From: JAAXKN01 sp050259615
Lineage (GTDB): Bacteria > Bacteroidota > Ignavibacteria > Ignavibacteriales > SURF-24
Length of the DNA stretch: 64,000 nt
Reading direction: 5' to 3'
NCBI GenBank assembly: GCA_050259615.1
Contig: JBLNAZ010000056.1
Location: 1 to 64,000, forward strand
Below, piece after piece: positions 1 through 6,905 of this stretch; the first letter of the stretch is position 1; each line of letters begins with the position of its first letter. The notes below the pieces were generated by a model that was not told where the DNA came from, searched no databases, and saw only the letters and a list, made by a program, of their open reading frames with translations. The position numbers were made by a program, and so were the translations under genes.

Positions 1-441
1 ATCATTTCAGATGATGATTTGGCTAAACAAAAAGACAGGATTATGGCTGAAAAAGACGAATATCAAATTAAGGTGAATGAACTGAATCAGCAGATTACTT
101 TTATAAATAGTAATTCAACACCCGATGATTATATTCAAGCAGTAGCTTCGAAAGTTCAAGAAATTAAAAATACTACAGATTTTGAGTTCAAGAAAAGATT
201 TATTAAGGCTTGGGTGAAGTATATTCACATAGATTACTTAGACGAAATAAAAGAACATGTTATAGAAATAACATTAAAATATCCTCTGTTTTTTGACAAA
301 TCAGATACAAAAACAATACTCTCAAGTGGTGTCGATATTGATGATTTATTCTCCCCAGAAGGGGAGGATAATTCACTATATATTGCGAACACGTCGTTAC
401 CTCGGGTTCAACAATTTCCGAATGCGGGAGAGTGTTACTAG
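1..441 (+). CDS. C-terminal fragment of a serine-recombinase-like protein (5' end outside window)
   Basis: The frame is open from base 1, so the protein begins upstream of the window and only about 146 C-terminal residues are visible. They show a charged coiled-coil stretch (about residues 7-36 of the visible part) followed by a basic/aromatic segment with the motifs KKRFIKAW and VKYIHIDY. This layout is typical of the C-terminal end of large serine recombinases, after the zinc ribbon and coiled coil. The catalytic domain is not visible, so family assignment is an inference from the tail alone. The last 30 or so residues look less conserved. The gene converges on argS and ends before a bidirectional terminator. 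It may be the edge of an integrated element. An internal TTG at 19 is not a credible start. Confidence 0.6.
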   Translation: MISDDDLAKQKDRIMAEKDEYQIKVNELNQQITFINSNSTPDDYIQAVASKVQEIKNTTDFEFKKRFIKAWVKYIHIDYLDEIKEHVIEITLKYPLFFDKSDTKTILSSGVDIDDLFSPEGEDNSLYIANTSLPRVQQFPNAGECY

Positions 442-535
442 ACAGCGGAGCATTAAAGGTTTATGCCGTTTCGGCAGGGCTGGCTTTATAGAAAATAAGT
501 GAAGCATGTAATAAATACTGCGGCGGCTGTTAAAT

Positions 536-574
536 AAAAAAGGCTGCTCTCACTTGTGAGGGCAGCCTTTTTTA
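536..574. terminator. Bidirectional intrinsic terminator
   Basis: A 12-bp stem has arms at 542-553 and 556-567 with one G-T wobble. An A-run precedes it and a T-run follows it, so it can end transcription in both directions. It lies between the convergent recombinase fragment (plus) and argS (minus). Confidence 0.85.
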
Positions 575-593
575 TTTTCTCTTTATTTAGTAA

Positions 594-2222
594 TTACATC
601 TTATCCGGGGCCGTGACGCCGAGGACTTTAAGGCCATTTCTTATGACCGTCTGTGTGGCCACGCAAAGGGCAATTCTTGCCTCGGCCAGTTTCTTTTCAG
701 AACCGATAATTCTGCACTGTGTATAGAACCTGTGGAACAGTGCGGCCAACTCCTCAAGGTAAGCTGTGATCCTGTGCGATTCAAAATTCTCCGCGCTGTA
801 GAGCATCTCTTCGCTGAAATGATGCAGCTTTTTAAGCAGGTTCTGTTCTTCTTCTGTAGCAAGGAGATTCAGATTCTCAACTGATGAGTGAAGGTCCTCG
901 CCTTTTGTCATCCTGAAGATTGAGGATATTCTGGCATGCGCATACTGGAGATAGAAAACAGGGTTTTCATCCGACTGCGTCTTAGCAAGCTCCAGATCAA
1001 AGTTCAGGTGGCTCGAAATGCCTCGCATGTTGAAGAAGTATCTTACCACGTCTGAACCCACTTCGTCAATAAGTTCGTCCAGCGTTATGAAGTTAGCCTT
1101 TCGTGTGGACATCTTGACAACTTCGCCCTTCTGCATAATAGTTACAAACTGGTGTATAAGCACTTTAACCTTATTTGTGTCGTAACCCAGGGCTCTAAGG
1201 CCGGCCATTACATCCGGATAGGTGGCGTTGTGATCACTTCCGAAGATGTCTATCATAAGATCGTAGCCGCGGTCGAACTTGGCAGCATGATAAGCAATAT
1301 CGGGCAGACGGTAAGTGGGCTCTCCCGTTGATTTTACAATTACCTTATCCATCTCGTTGCCAAGCTCAGTCAGCTTAAGCCACGTAGCCCCGTCTTTTAC
1401 GTAGGAAAGATTTCTTTCAGCAAAAATGCTTAAGAGCTCTTTTATCTTTCCGCTTTCATAAAGACTGTTTTCGTTGAAGTAATTCTGAAATTTAATGTTC
1501 AGCCTGGAAAGCGTATTTTCAATATCCTTGAAGATCTCACGTTCGGCAGTTTCCCTGAATATGCCGTCACCGGGAACATCGGTGAGCGTATCGCCATACT
1601 GGTCAAATAATCCTTTTGCTATATCCTTAATGTATTCTCCCTGATAATGGTCTTCAGGAAATTCAGTTCCTTTTCCCGTGAGCTCCATGTAGCGGTATTT
1701 TACGGATTCGCCAAGAACCCTCATCTGACGGCCTGCGTTATTAAAATAATATTCGCGGTCTACATTATAGCCAACCCATTCAAGCATATTGGCAATGGTA
1801 TCGCCGTATACTGCATTTCTGCCGTGGCCTACTGTAAGGGGCCCCGTCGGGTTAGCAGAAACAAATTCCACCATTGCTTTTCTGCCTGCAAATTTCTCTG
1901 AGCGTCCGAAGGAGTCTTTTTGATCAACAACTTCCTTTACAATTTTTGCAACATATTCAGGTGAAAAGTAGAAATTCAAAAATCCTGGTCCCGCAATCTC
2001 AATATTCAGGATTATATTTTTATCATATACCAGGTTCAAAATGATTTCGCCGGCAATATCCTTTGGATTCCTTTTCAGCTTTTTGGTAAGAAGCATTGCA
2101 ATGTTTGTAGAAAAATCTCCGTGCTTGGCTAAAGCAGGAACGTTTAATATAAGTTCTGTATCCTTTAAGTAATCTAATTTTTCAGAGGTGAGCCTGAAGG
2201 CTTCCAAAAGGTACTTTTTCAA
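594..2222 (-). CDS. argS: Arginyl-tRNA synthetase
   Basis: This cytoplasmic class Ia synthetase charges tRNA-Arg with arginine using ATP. At 542 aa it is close to the usual 550-580. The N-terminal Add-1 domain covers about residues 1-85 (GPGFLNFYF near its end). The HIGH-type motif is VGHGRN at about 131-136, preceded by ANPTGPL. The KMSKS equivalent is KMSTRKA at 370-376. The C-terminal DALR anticodon-binding domain begins near 420 (FYLQYAHARIS). The ATG at 2222 fits the normal N-terminus. It lies downstream of rsfS on the same strand, but a strong hairpin at the rsfS 3' end separates them, so argS may have its own promoter in the 50-nt gap. All key motifs are present. Confidence 0.97.
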   Translation of the reverse strand: MKKYLLEAFRLTSEKLDYLKDTELILNVPALAKHGDFSTNIAMLLTKKLKRNPKDIAGEIILNLVYDKNIILNIEIAGPGFLNFYFSPEYVAKIVKEVVDQKDSFGRSEKFAGRKAMVEFVSANPTGPLTVGHGRNAVYGDTIANMLEWVGYNVDREYYFNNAGRQMRVLGESVKYRYMELTGKGTEFPEDHYQGEYIKDIAKGLFDQYGDTLTDVPGDGIFRETAEREIFKDIENTLSRLNIKFQNYFNENSLYESGKIKELLSIFAERNLSYVKDGATWLKLTELGNEMDKVIVKSTGEPTYRLPDIAYHAAKFDRGYDLMIDIFGSDHNATYPDVMAGLRALGYDTNKVKVLIHQFVTIMQKGEVVKMSTRKANFITLDELIDEVGSDVVRYFFNMRGISSHLNFDLELAKTQSDENPVFYLQYAHARISSIFRMTKGEDLHSSVENLNLLATEEEQNLLKKLHHFSEEMLYSAENFESHRITAYLEELAALFHRFYTQCRIIGSEKKLAEARIALCVATQTVIRNGLKVLGVTAPDKM

Positions 2223-2275
2223 TTAATATCTCCCATAGTTAAGCAGATAAGATAAAGATGTGTAATAAAACAAGA

Positions 2276-2311
2276 ACAAAGCTTAAACTCTCCTGTGAGT
2301 TTAAGCTTTGT
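2276..2311 (-). terminator. Intrinsic terminator overlapping the rsfS stop codon
   Basis: A perfect 15-bp stem has arms at 2276-2290 and 2297-2311 with a 6-nt loop. On the minus strand it is followed by a T-rich tract (TTTGTTCTTGTTTT). One arm contains the last codons and stop of rsfS (stop at 2301-2303), so coding end and terminator share bases. Confidence 0.8.
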
Positions 2312-2651
2312 CTTCAACAAGAAGCATAGGGGCATCTCCCCACAATTTTTCAAGATTATAGTAGCTTCTTGACTCATTTTTGAATATATGCACGATTACG
2401 TCAAAGTAGTCCAGCAGCACCCAGTTAAGGGCAGTAAGGCCCTCTTTATGATAACATTTGAACCCCTGCTTGCTGAGCTCCTTATCGACTTCATCAGCAA
2501 TTGCTTTAACCTGTGTGTCGGAGTCTGCAGAGCAGATGACAAAATAATCGGCAATTGAAGACAGGTTACGCAGGTCAAGAATCTTAACGTCGTGCCCTTT
2601 TTTGTTAAATATCAGATCCGAAATTTTTAATGCAAAATCTTTGGCTTCCAA
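2301..2651 (-). CDS. rsfS: Ribosomal silencing factor RsfS (Iojap family)
   Basis: RsfS binds ribosomal protein L14 on the 50S subunit and blocks subunit joining when nutrients are short (family knowledge). The 116-aa length matches the family. Visible signatures are ADYFVICSADSDTQVKAIADEV in the first half and the strongly conserved tail LDYFDVIVHIF. The start is ATG at 2651. The gene sits 10 nt downstream of the LytR_C-domain gene on the same strand and is probably cotranscribed with it. Its stop codon lies inside a strong terminator hairpin. In many bacteria rsfS neighbours LytR-type or nadD genes, so the context is ordinary. Confidence 0.95.
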   Translation of the reverse strand: MEAKDFALKISDLIFNKKGHDVKILDLRNLSSIADYFVICSADSDTQVKAIADEVDKELSKQGFKCYHKEGLTALNWVLLDYFDVIVHIFKNESRSYYNLEKLWGDAPMLLVEDKA

Positions 2652-2661
2652 ATAGTTTTCC

Positions 2662-3147
2662 TCACTTTAATGGTTTTAATTGATTATAGTCCCTTCCAAT
2701 GACAATGGAAACATCCACAAAATATTCATTGTTTATCTGTTGAATTACGTTTTCTGCCTTAATGCCCAGAGTTTCAGCAATTTTCTTTGCATTAGCCATA
2801 TTGCCCGTTCTGTCTATTACGAGCGTCTTGTCCATATCAAAAGAGCTATAATTGCTTACATTTACTACGTCGACCTTATTGTTTCGAAGGAAGTCCGTGA
2901 ACCTGTCGGCCACTCCTCCAATGCCGCAGCCGTTTAGCACCTCTGCCTGAATTATTAATGAAGGGGTTTGTGACTTAGCTGCAACTTCAGCCGAAGAGTC
3001 TGAATGCATCATCTTGGCAACAATAGCGTAAGCCATATAGAGTATGATGGCGCCCAGGAGAAATATGACAACATTCAGAAATATGTTTGCGGTCGATTTT
3101 TTAACATCAGTATTCTTAACCGACTTATTAGTTTTCTTTTCGAGCAT
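2662..3147 (-). CDS. LytR_C-domain membrane-anchored protein
   Basis: This 161-aa protein has a short basic cytoplasmic N-terminus, one transmembrane helix at about 22-46, and an extracytoplasmic LytR_C-like domain at about 66-155. That domain contains VLNGCGIGGVADRFTDFL, a DRTGN motif and a terminal VSIVIGRDY. LytR_C domains occur in cell-envelope proteins; the catalytic LytR-CpsA-Psr domain is absent, so this is a stand-alone accessory form of unknown activity. The ATG at 3147 is chosen because the longer TTG start at 3189 lies inside the terminator hairpin of the preceding gene. It is probably in one operon with rsfS (10-nt gap). No clear Shine-Dalgarno sequence is seen. Confidence 0.82.
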   Translation of the reverse strand: MLEKKTNKSVKNTDVKKSTANIFLNVVIFLLGAIILYMAYAIVAKMMHSDSSAEVAAKSQTPSLIIQAEVLNGCGIGGVADRFTDFLRNNKVDVVNVSNYSSFDMDKTLVIDRTGNMANAKKIAETLGIKAENVIQQINNEYFVDVSIVIGRDYNQLKPLK

Positions 3148-3164
3148 TTTATAAGTATAGTTTA

Positions 3165-3207
3165 ATATAAAAAAAATAACCGGATACAAATGAAATATCC
3201 GGTTATT
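3165..3207 (-). terminator. Intrinsic terminator of the small secreted-protein gene
   Basis: A perfect 12-bp stem (3175-3186 with 3196-3207) and 9-nt loop are followed on the minus strand by a run of T. It ends the gene at 3229-3732 and separates it from the LytR_C gene, which also fixes the latter's start downstream. Confidence 0.88.
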
Positions 3208-3228
3208 AAAAAGAAGTTAACAAAATTT

Positions 3229-3732
3229 TTATCTTCCGTATAACCAGTTATTGTCCATAAGGCTTCTGTCAAACATTCCGCCGTTATAATATCCTCCGTA
3301 AGGTGAATAATAGAGCATCGGATTATTGCTGTACGAGACGTTTATCATAAAATTCTCGCTTGGGCGGAAGTTCAGCTGCGCGCGGCTTATATAAATTCCG
3401 TTTATCTGGTCTGTTATCTGTTTGTTGAATGAGCTGTAAGGCGTATGGACCAGACTGGCATCGAGCTGTACGTTCAAATTATCAGAAAACTTATAAGCCA
3501 TGCTGTTAGTATAAACTCCCATTGCCAGGCCATTGCCGCCGAAAGCTGAATAAGACAGGTTATAGGAATGGTGCATCGTGAAATTATTAGGGTTAAAGAA
3601 GCCCAAAACCAGGCTGGGTGTTTCATTCTTAATCATTCCATCATGTACACTGGGCTGCCTGTCAAGCTGATCTCGGAACTGCCCGAACGCAAAGCCTGAA
3701 CAAAGTAACAGAATCATAAGTGCTTTTTTCAT
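3229..3732 (-). CDS. Small secreted protein, possibly outer-membrane associated (unknown)
   Basis: I do not recognise a family. The 167-aa product begins with a clear signal peptide (basic MKK, hydrophobic core, cleavage near residue 17 before QF). The mature part has alternating hydrophobic and polar residues and many Tyr, Asn and Ser, as in beta-strands of envelope proteins. The end is rich in Gly/Tyr/Asn (YYSPYGGYYNGG). The ATG at 3732 is preceded by AGGTG at a suitable distance, which supports this start. It is monocistronic: its own terminator follows, and about 140 nt separate it from panD. Function unknown. Confidence 0.75.
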   Translation of the reverse strand: MKKALMILLLCSGFAFGQFRDQLDRQPSVHDGMIKNETPSLVLGFFNPNNFTMHHSYNLSYSAFGGNGLAMGVYTNSMAYKFSDNLNVQLDASLVHTPYSSFNKQITDQINGIYISRAQLNFRPSENFMINVSYSNNPMLYYSPYGGYYNGGMFDRSLMDNNWLYGR

Positions 3733-3870
3733 AATAACACCTTTAATTTTCTAAGGCATTTTAACTAAAAGATGAAAAAAAATCAATCTTTTTACATTTG
3801 TATAAATATTATACATGCAGTTTCGTAAAAAGATCCTTTTTTTTACACTATTTTTGGCGAACGCCCTTTT

Positions 3871-4245
3871 TTACACCTGCTCTAAAGTAACCGGACTAAC
3901 CTTTTTAATTTTATTCTGCTTATCTACCAGAACGATCCTTGGGGCGTGATGTTTCGCTTCCTCCTCAGTCATCTGAGAATAGGTGATGATTATCACTTCA
4001 TCCCCTACGGCTCCGAGGCGTGCTGCAGCTCCGTTAAGGCATATTATGCCGCTGCCAGGTTCGCCTTCAAGAGTATAAGTCTCAAATCTGGCCCCATTAT
4101 TAACGTTGACAACCTGCACCTTTTCATAAACTAAAATATCGGCGGCTTCCATGAGGTCTTTATCAATCGTAATGCTCCCTTCATAGTAAAGCTCGCTCAT
4201 CGTGACAGTTGCACGATGTATTTTAGATTTAAACATTTCTCTCAT
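3871..4245 (-). CDS. panD: Aspartate 1-decarboxylase (pyruvoyl enzyme)
   Basis: PanD converts L-aspartate to beta-alanine, the first committed precursor for the pantothenate half of coenzyme A. The 124-aa length and layout match the family: MFKSKIHRATVT near the N-terminus, the self-cleavage site YEGS (Gly23-Ser24, where Ser24 becomes the pyruvoyl group), NNGARFETY, and the oxyanion-type LNGAAARL plus VGDEVIIITYSQM. The start at 4245 gives an N-terminus like that of E. coli PanD. panB and panC are not in this window. The gene stands alone between two secreted-protein genes. Confidence 0.97.
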   Translation of the reverse strand: MREMFKSKIHRATVTMSELYYEGSITIDKDLMEAADILVYEKVQVVNVNNGARFETYTLEGEPGSGIICLNGAAARLGAVGDEVIIITYSQMTEEEAKHHAPRIVLVDKQNKIKKVSPVTLEQV

Positions 4246-4267
4246 TGCGTCTTTCGAATAATTATTA

Positions 4268-4377
4268 TTTCAACAGGTGTAAAATAATAATTTTATTATC
4301 ATTCTACCAGTACAATATTTGTATGGAATGGCTCTGCAAAGGCAAAAACCGCCAAATTATGCATTTTTCAACAGGTG
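4268..4377. repeat. Two copies of a 12-mer upstream of panD
   Basis: The 12-mer TTTCAACAGGTG occurs at 4268-4279 and 4366-4377, exactly 98 bp apart, in the short region between panD and the lipoprotein gene. An inverted copy of its core (TTTTACACCTG) overlaps the panD stop at 3869-3879, and TTTTTCACCTGT occurs at the RidA start (5703-5714). It could be a regulatory site or chance in AT-rich sequence. Confidence 0.4.
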
Positions 4378-4382
4378 AAAAA

Positions 4383-5096
4383 TCAATAATTATAAATACT
4401 TTTTGTTAAACTTACCGGTTCTCCCGATTTATTAAAGCGTATCTCCTCAACCAGGTTGCCCTTGTCGTCGTATTTATAAGAAAATTTATAATAAAGCGTA
4501 TTACTGGCCCCGTAATTGGCTGCTTCAATTTTCCTGCCTTCTTTGTCGTATTTGTACGTAAAACGCTGTTCTTTCTTGCCTTTTGAATTATACCAGTTCT
4601 CCTCAACAATATTGTCTCTGTTGTCGTAAATATAGACGTAGGTCTTGTCCACGTCCCCGTTTGCCTTGTAGGAAATTGTCTTGACCTTTCTGCCTTCTTT
4701 ATCGTACAAATATTCGAAACGCCTGTCGACGTGTCCGGCGCTGTCGTACTTGATGGTTTCAATCCTGCTGCCCTTAGAGTCGTATGCGTATTTATATCTT
4801 TCGCTGATTTTACCATCCGGGGAATAGACAATAGTTTCCGTCTGATTCCCATCATTATCATAAATAACCGAGGAAACTTTCTGTCCCGAGGGTGAGGGGT
4901 TTCCTGAGTCATAATTGTACATCCAGTTTTCGACGGATTTAAGCCTTGCAGTTTTGGCCGGGGGAATTTTTATTTCAGGGGCGTTTTCCTTTACGCGGGG
5001 TTCTTCCTTTCTGACCGTTTTACTGCCTGAAGAACAGCCGTTAAGTATAATGCTTAAGATAAATGCCGGGACGAGGAATAATCTAAAAAATTTCAT
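4383..5096 (-). CDS. Lipoprotein with YD/RHS-like short repeats
   Basis: The 237-aa product starts with a lipoprotein signal peptide; the lipobox LNGC puts the lipid-modified cysteine at 21. After a low-complexity linker (charged, Pro/Lys rich) come about six repeats of roughly 24 residues from about residue 70 to the end. Each has the pattern Y-D-x-x-G-x-x-x-E-x-x-x-Y-x-x-x-G-x-x-x-x-x-Y-x-Y, as in YD-repeat or MORN-like antiparallel strand proteins. The ATG at 5096 is preferred over a longer start because it begins the signal peptide directly. It is too short to be an RHS toxin and has no toxin domain. Its role is unknown, probably structural or binding at the envelope. Confidence 0.75.
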   Translation of the reverse strand: MKFFRLFLVPAFILSIILNGCSSGSKTVRKEEPRVKENAPEIKIPPAKTARLKSVENWMYNYDSGNPSPSGQKVSSVIYDNDGNQTETIVYSPDGKISERYKYAYDSKGSRIETIKYDSAGHVDRRFEYLYDKEGRKVKTISYKANGDVDKTYVYIYDNRDNIVEENWYNSKGKKEQRFTYKYDKEGRKIEAANYGASNTLYYKFSYKYDDKGNLVEEIRFNKSGEPVSLTKSIYNY

Positions 5097-5130
5097 ATCG
5101 TTTCTGCTGCCTCTTTTTATCGAAAATGGC

Positions 5131-5156
5131 TTACCCCTCCGTAAATGGAGGGGTAA
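5131..5156. repeat. Perfect inverted repeat between lipoprotein and RidA genes
   Basis: Arms TTACCCCTCC (5131-5140) and GGAGGGGTAA (5147-5156) are separated by 6 nt. It could act as a weak terminator for the RidA-family gene on the minus strand, but no T-run follows. Confidence 0.5.
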
Positions 5157-5244
5157 ACCCGTAATACTATTATTTATCAAATCGGCCGTTCAATTTAAAG
5201 TCAATTACTAAGGTGTATTTTGACCTTTTTGCCGAACTGATGTG

Positions 5245-5703
5245 TCAGGACTTCAGCCTGGCAATAATTTCTACTTCTACGGCAGCATTAAGAGGAAGTT
5301 CATTGACGCCGACGGCGCTGCGGACGTGCTTGCCCTGTTCTCCGAATATATTTACAAAGAACTCTGAAGCTCCGTTGGCTATTTTAGGCTGATCTGTAAA
5401 GCCGGGCGCACTGTTGATGAATGCCGTAACTTTAACAATCCGTTCTATGTTATCCAGGCTTCCTGCAACAGATTTAACAACACTCAGACAGTTAAGTGCA
5501 CAGAGCTCCGCTGCTTTTTTGCCCTCTTCTTCTGTCAGATCTTTACCAAGTTTCCCCTTGAATTTCAGTTCACCTGAAGCAGAAGGGAGCTGTCCGGCAG
5601 TATAGACGAGGTTTCCATCCTTAAGAGCGGGAATATATGCGGCAAGCGGTTTCGGGGCTTCGGGCACCGTATAGCCCAATTCTTTAATCTTTTCTTCAAT
5701 CAT
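5245..5703 (-). CDS. RidA/YjgF/UK114-family protein
   Basis: RidA-family proteins are small cytoplasmic trimers; the founding members hydrolyse reactive enamine/imine intermediates. This 152-aa copy belongs to the slightly longer branch (family usual length about 125-155). Visible features are DGNLVYTAGQLP near residue 30-40, the conserved arginine R128 in HVRSAVGV, and ELPLNAAVEVEIIA at the end with E135 and E143/E145. The arginine expected in active imine deaminases is present, but substrate is not predictable for this branch. The ATG at 5703 is preceded by AGGTG. The gene is divergent from the secreted protein at 5990. Confidence 0.9.
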   Translation of the reverse strand: MIEEKIKELGYTVPEAPKPLAAYIPALKDGNLVYTAGQLPSASGELKFKGKLGKDLTEEEGKKAAELCALNCLSVVKSVAGSLDNIERIVKVTAFINSAPGFTDQPKIANGASEFFVNIFGEQGKHVRSAVGVNELPLNAAVEVEIIARLKS

Positions 5704-5750
5704 TTTTCACCTGTATTATTTTAAGATTTAAGTAATATTAAAATTATTGT

Positions 5751-5840
5751 AAATACAAGATAAATACAAGAGTTCAAAGTGCGAAGTTCAAAGTTCGACG
5801 TTTTTGGCGTGCCCGTCTTTGAGCGGGGTTGAAAATGTCG
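5751..5840. repeat. Tandem short repeats and stem-loop in a divergent promoter region
   Basis: An 11-nt unit (AAATACAAGA plus T or G) is repeated at 5751-5761 and 5762-5772. A 14-nt unit (AGTTCAAAGTGCGA / AGTTCAAAGTTCGA) follows at 5771-5784 and 5785-5798. Then a 9-bp stem (5796-5804 with 5832-5840, one G-T pair) encloses a GC-rich hairpin. This 286-nt gap separates the divergent RidA and 5990 genes; no clear promoter was found in it. Confidence 0.5.
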
Positions 5841-5989
5841 GGGAAAATAGTTTAAATTCTAAGGGCATTTTTTCTTTTCATGCTTAAACAGTCCCTGTCG
5901 CCTTAACAGCCTGTTTTATCTTGCTTTGCTTGGGCAATTTAATTAAAATGTATTAAGTTGAAATTGTACAGTAATATTCCCGGGGTTTT

Positions 5990-6853
5990 ATGAAAAATGT
6001 ACTGTTTTTTTTGTCTTTGTTCCTCCTTTCTTTCTATTCATCTTCCCGGGCTCAGGATGAGTCCGCATCCGGAGATTCAATTGAGGTCTTTCTGATAGAT
6101 TCCTATATTACTCCGGAGGTGCCTCATAAATTCAGGCTGACATTTTACACCAGCGACAGCTGCAAATCGCGTCTGGTAATTCAGGGTAAATACGAGTTTA
6201 TTGTATCCAAAGATTACGTAGAGGAGCACAAGGCTGAAATTGACCTTACGGACCTGAAATTCGATTCTACGGACATACCATTTGTAATCTACGTTGAAGG
6301 GAAGAATGGCAAAACGAATGCAAGCGAGGGCTTTGAAGTTGCCTATCCGGTCTTTAACCAGTCAGAAGAAGTAAAACAAGGTGGATCGAGTCTTGTTATG
6401 ATGTGCTGTTTCGGAGGCGTAATATTCGGTCTTCCGGCACCGGGATACGTAAGCTGGGGAGGTAAAAGCTACTTTAGTCTTACGAAGGAAATACCGCTTG
6501 TATCCCTGCAAACGAGCAGCTATAAGTATCCCGTAGGTTATTTTTCCGTGGAATATTCCTACATTTTCCAGCTTAAACAGGAGGATAGAAATTTTCTGCG
6601 CTTCGGATATAAGCACCTGTTCCAGGTTCCATATTTGGAATATGTTTCACCGGGACTGAACGGGTTCAGCAACCTGGGCGGCTTTAATGGAATAAGCCCT
6701 GAGATTTCGGTTGGTCTTTTCAAGCTTTATGATATATTTACTTTTTATACAAAATACCGGTATAACTTCAAACCGGGGCAGGCGGGAAGCGATTTCCACG
6801 AAATAATGTTAGGCTTATATTCGGGATTCTTCACATTTCACCTGAACATATAA
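5990..6853 (+). CDS. Secreted protein of unknown function
   Basis: I do not recognise this 287-aa protein. It has an N-terminal signal peptide ending near SSSRAQ (about residue 22). Residues about 30-125 look like an Ig-like or beta-sandwich segment (short alternating strands, EVPHKFRLTFYTSD). A glycine-rich hydrophobic stretch follows at about 130-155 (MMCCFGGVIFGLPAPG). The C-terminal half has repeated aromatic strands, ending FFTFHLNI, which suggests outer-membrane association. It is 50 nt upstream of the TonB-dependent receptor on the same strand and could be an accessory of it (inference). The ATG at 5990 starts the signal peptide. Confidence 0.72.
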   Translation: MKNVLFFLSLFLLSFYSSSRAQDESASGDSIEVFLIDSYITPEVPHKFRLTFYTSDSCKSRLVIQGKYEFIVSKDYVEEHKAEIDLTDLKFDSTDIPFVIYVEGKNGKTNASEGFEVAYPVFNQSEEVKQGGSSLVMMCCFGGVIFGLPAPGYVSWGGKSYFSLTKEIPLVSLQTSSYKYPVGYFSVEYSYIFQLKQEDRNFLRFGYKHLFQVPYLEYVSPGLNGFSNLGGFNGISPEISVGLFKLYDIFTFYTKYRYNFKPGQAGSDFHEIMLGLYSGFFTFHLNI

Positions 6854-6905
6854 TATGCCTGCTTTTATGAAGCCTGGAAATTATGAAGGGAAATATTGAG
6901 GAACC

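Noticed and set aside
405..425. GGTTCAA near the recombinase end, resembling a tRNA T-loop
   Set aside because: The stem does not close, no acceptor stem or anticodon arm fits, and it lies inside an open coding frame.
293..502. Open frame overlapping the recombinase end
   Set aside because: It is in another frame of the recombinase tail, has no recognisable domain and no ribosome-binding site.
3187..3189. TTG as start of the LytR_C gene
   Set aside because: It lies inside the terminator hairpin of the preceding gene; the ATG at 3147 is a better start.
4305..4368. Small minus-strand open frame of about 21 codons upstream of panD
   Set aside because: It lacks a ribosome-binding site and its composition looks random.
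4383..5096. RHS toxin
   Set aside because: The repeats resemble YD repeats, but the protein is short and has neither core nor toxin domain.
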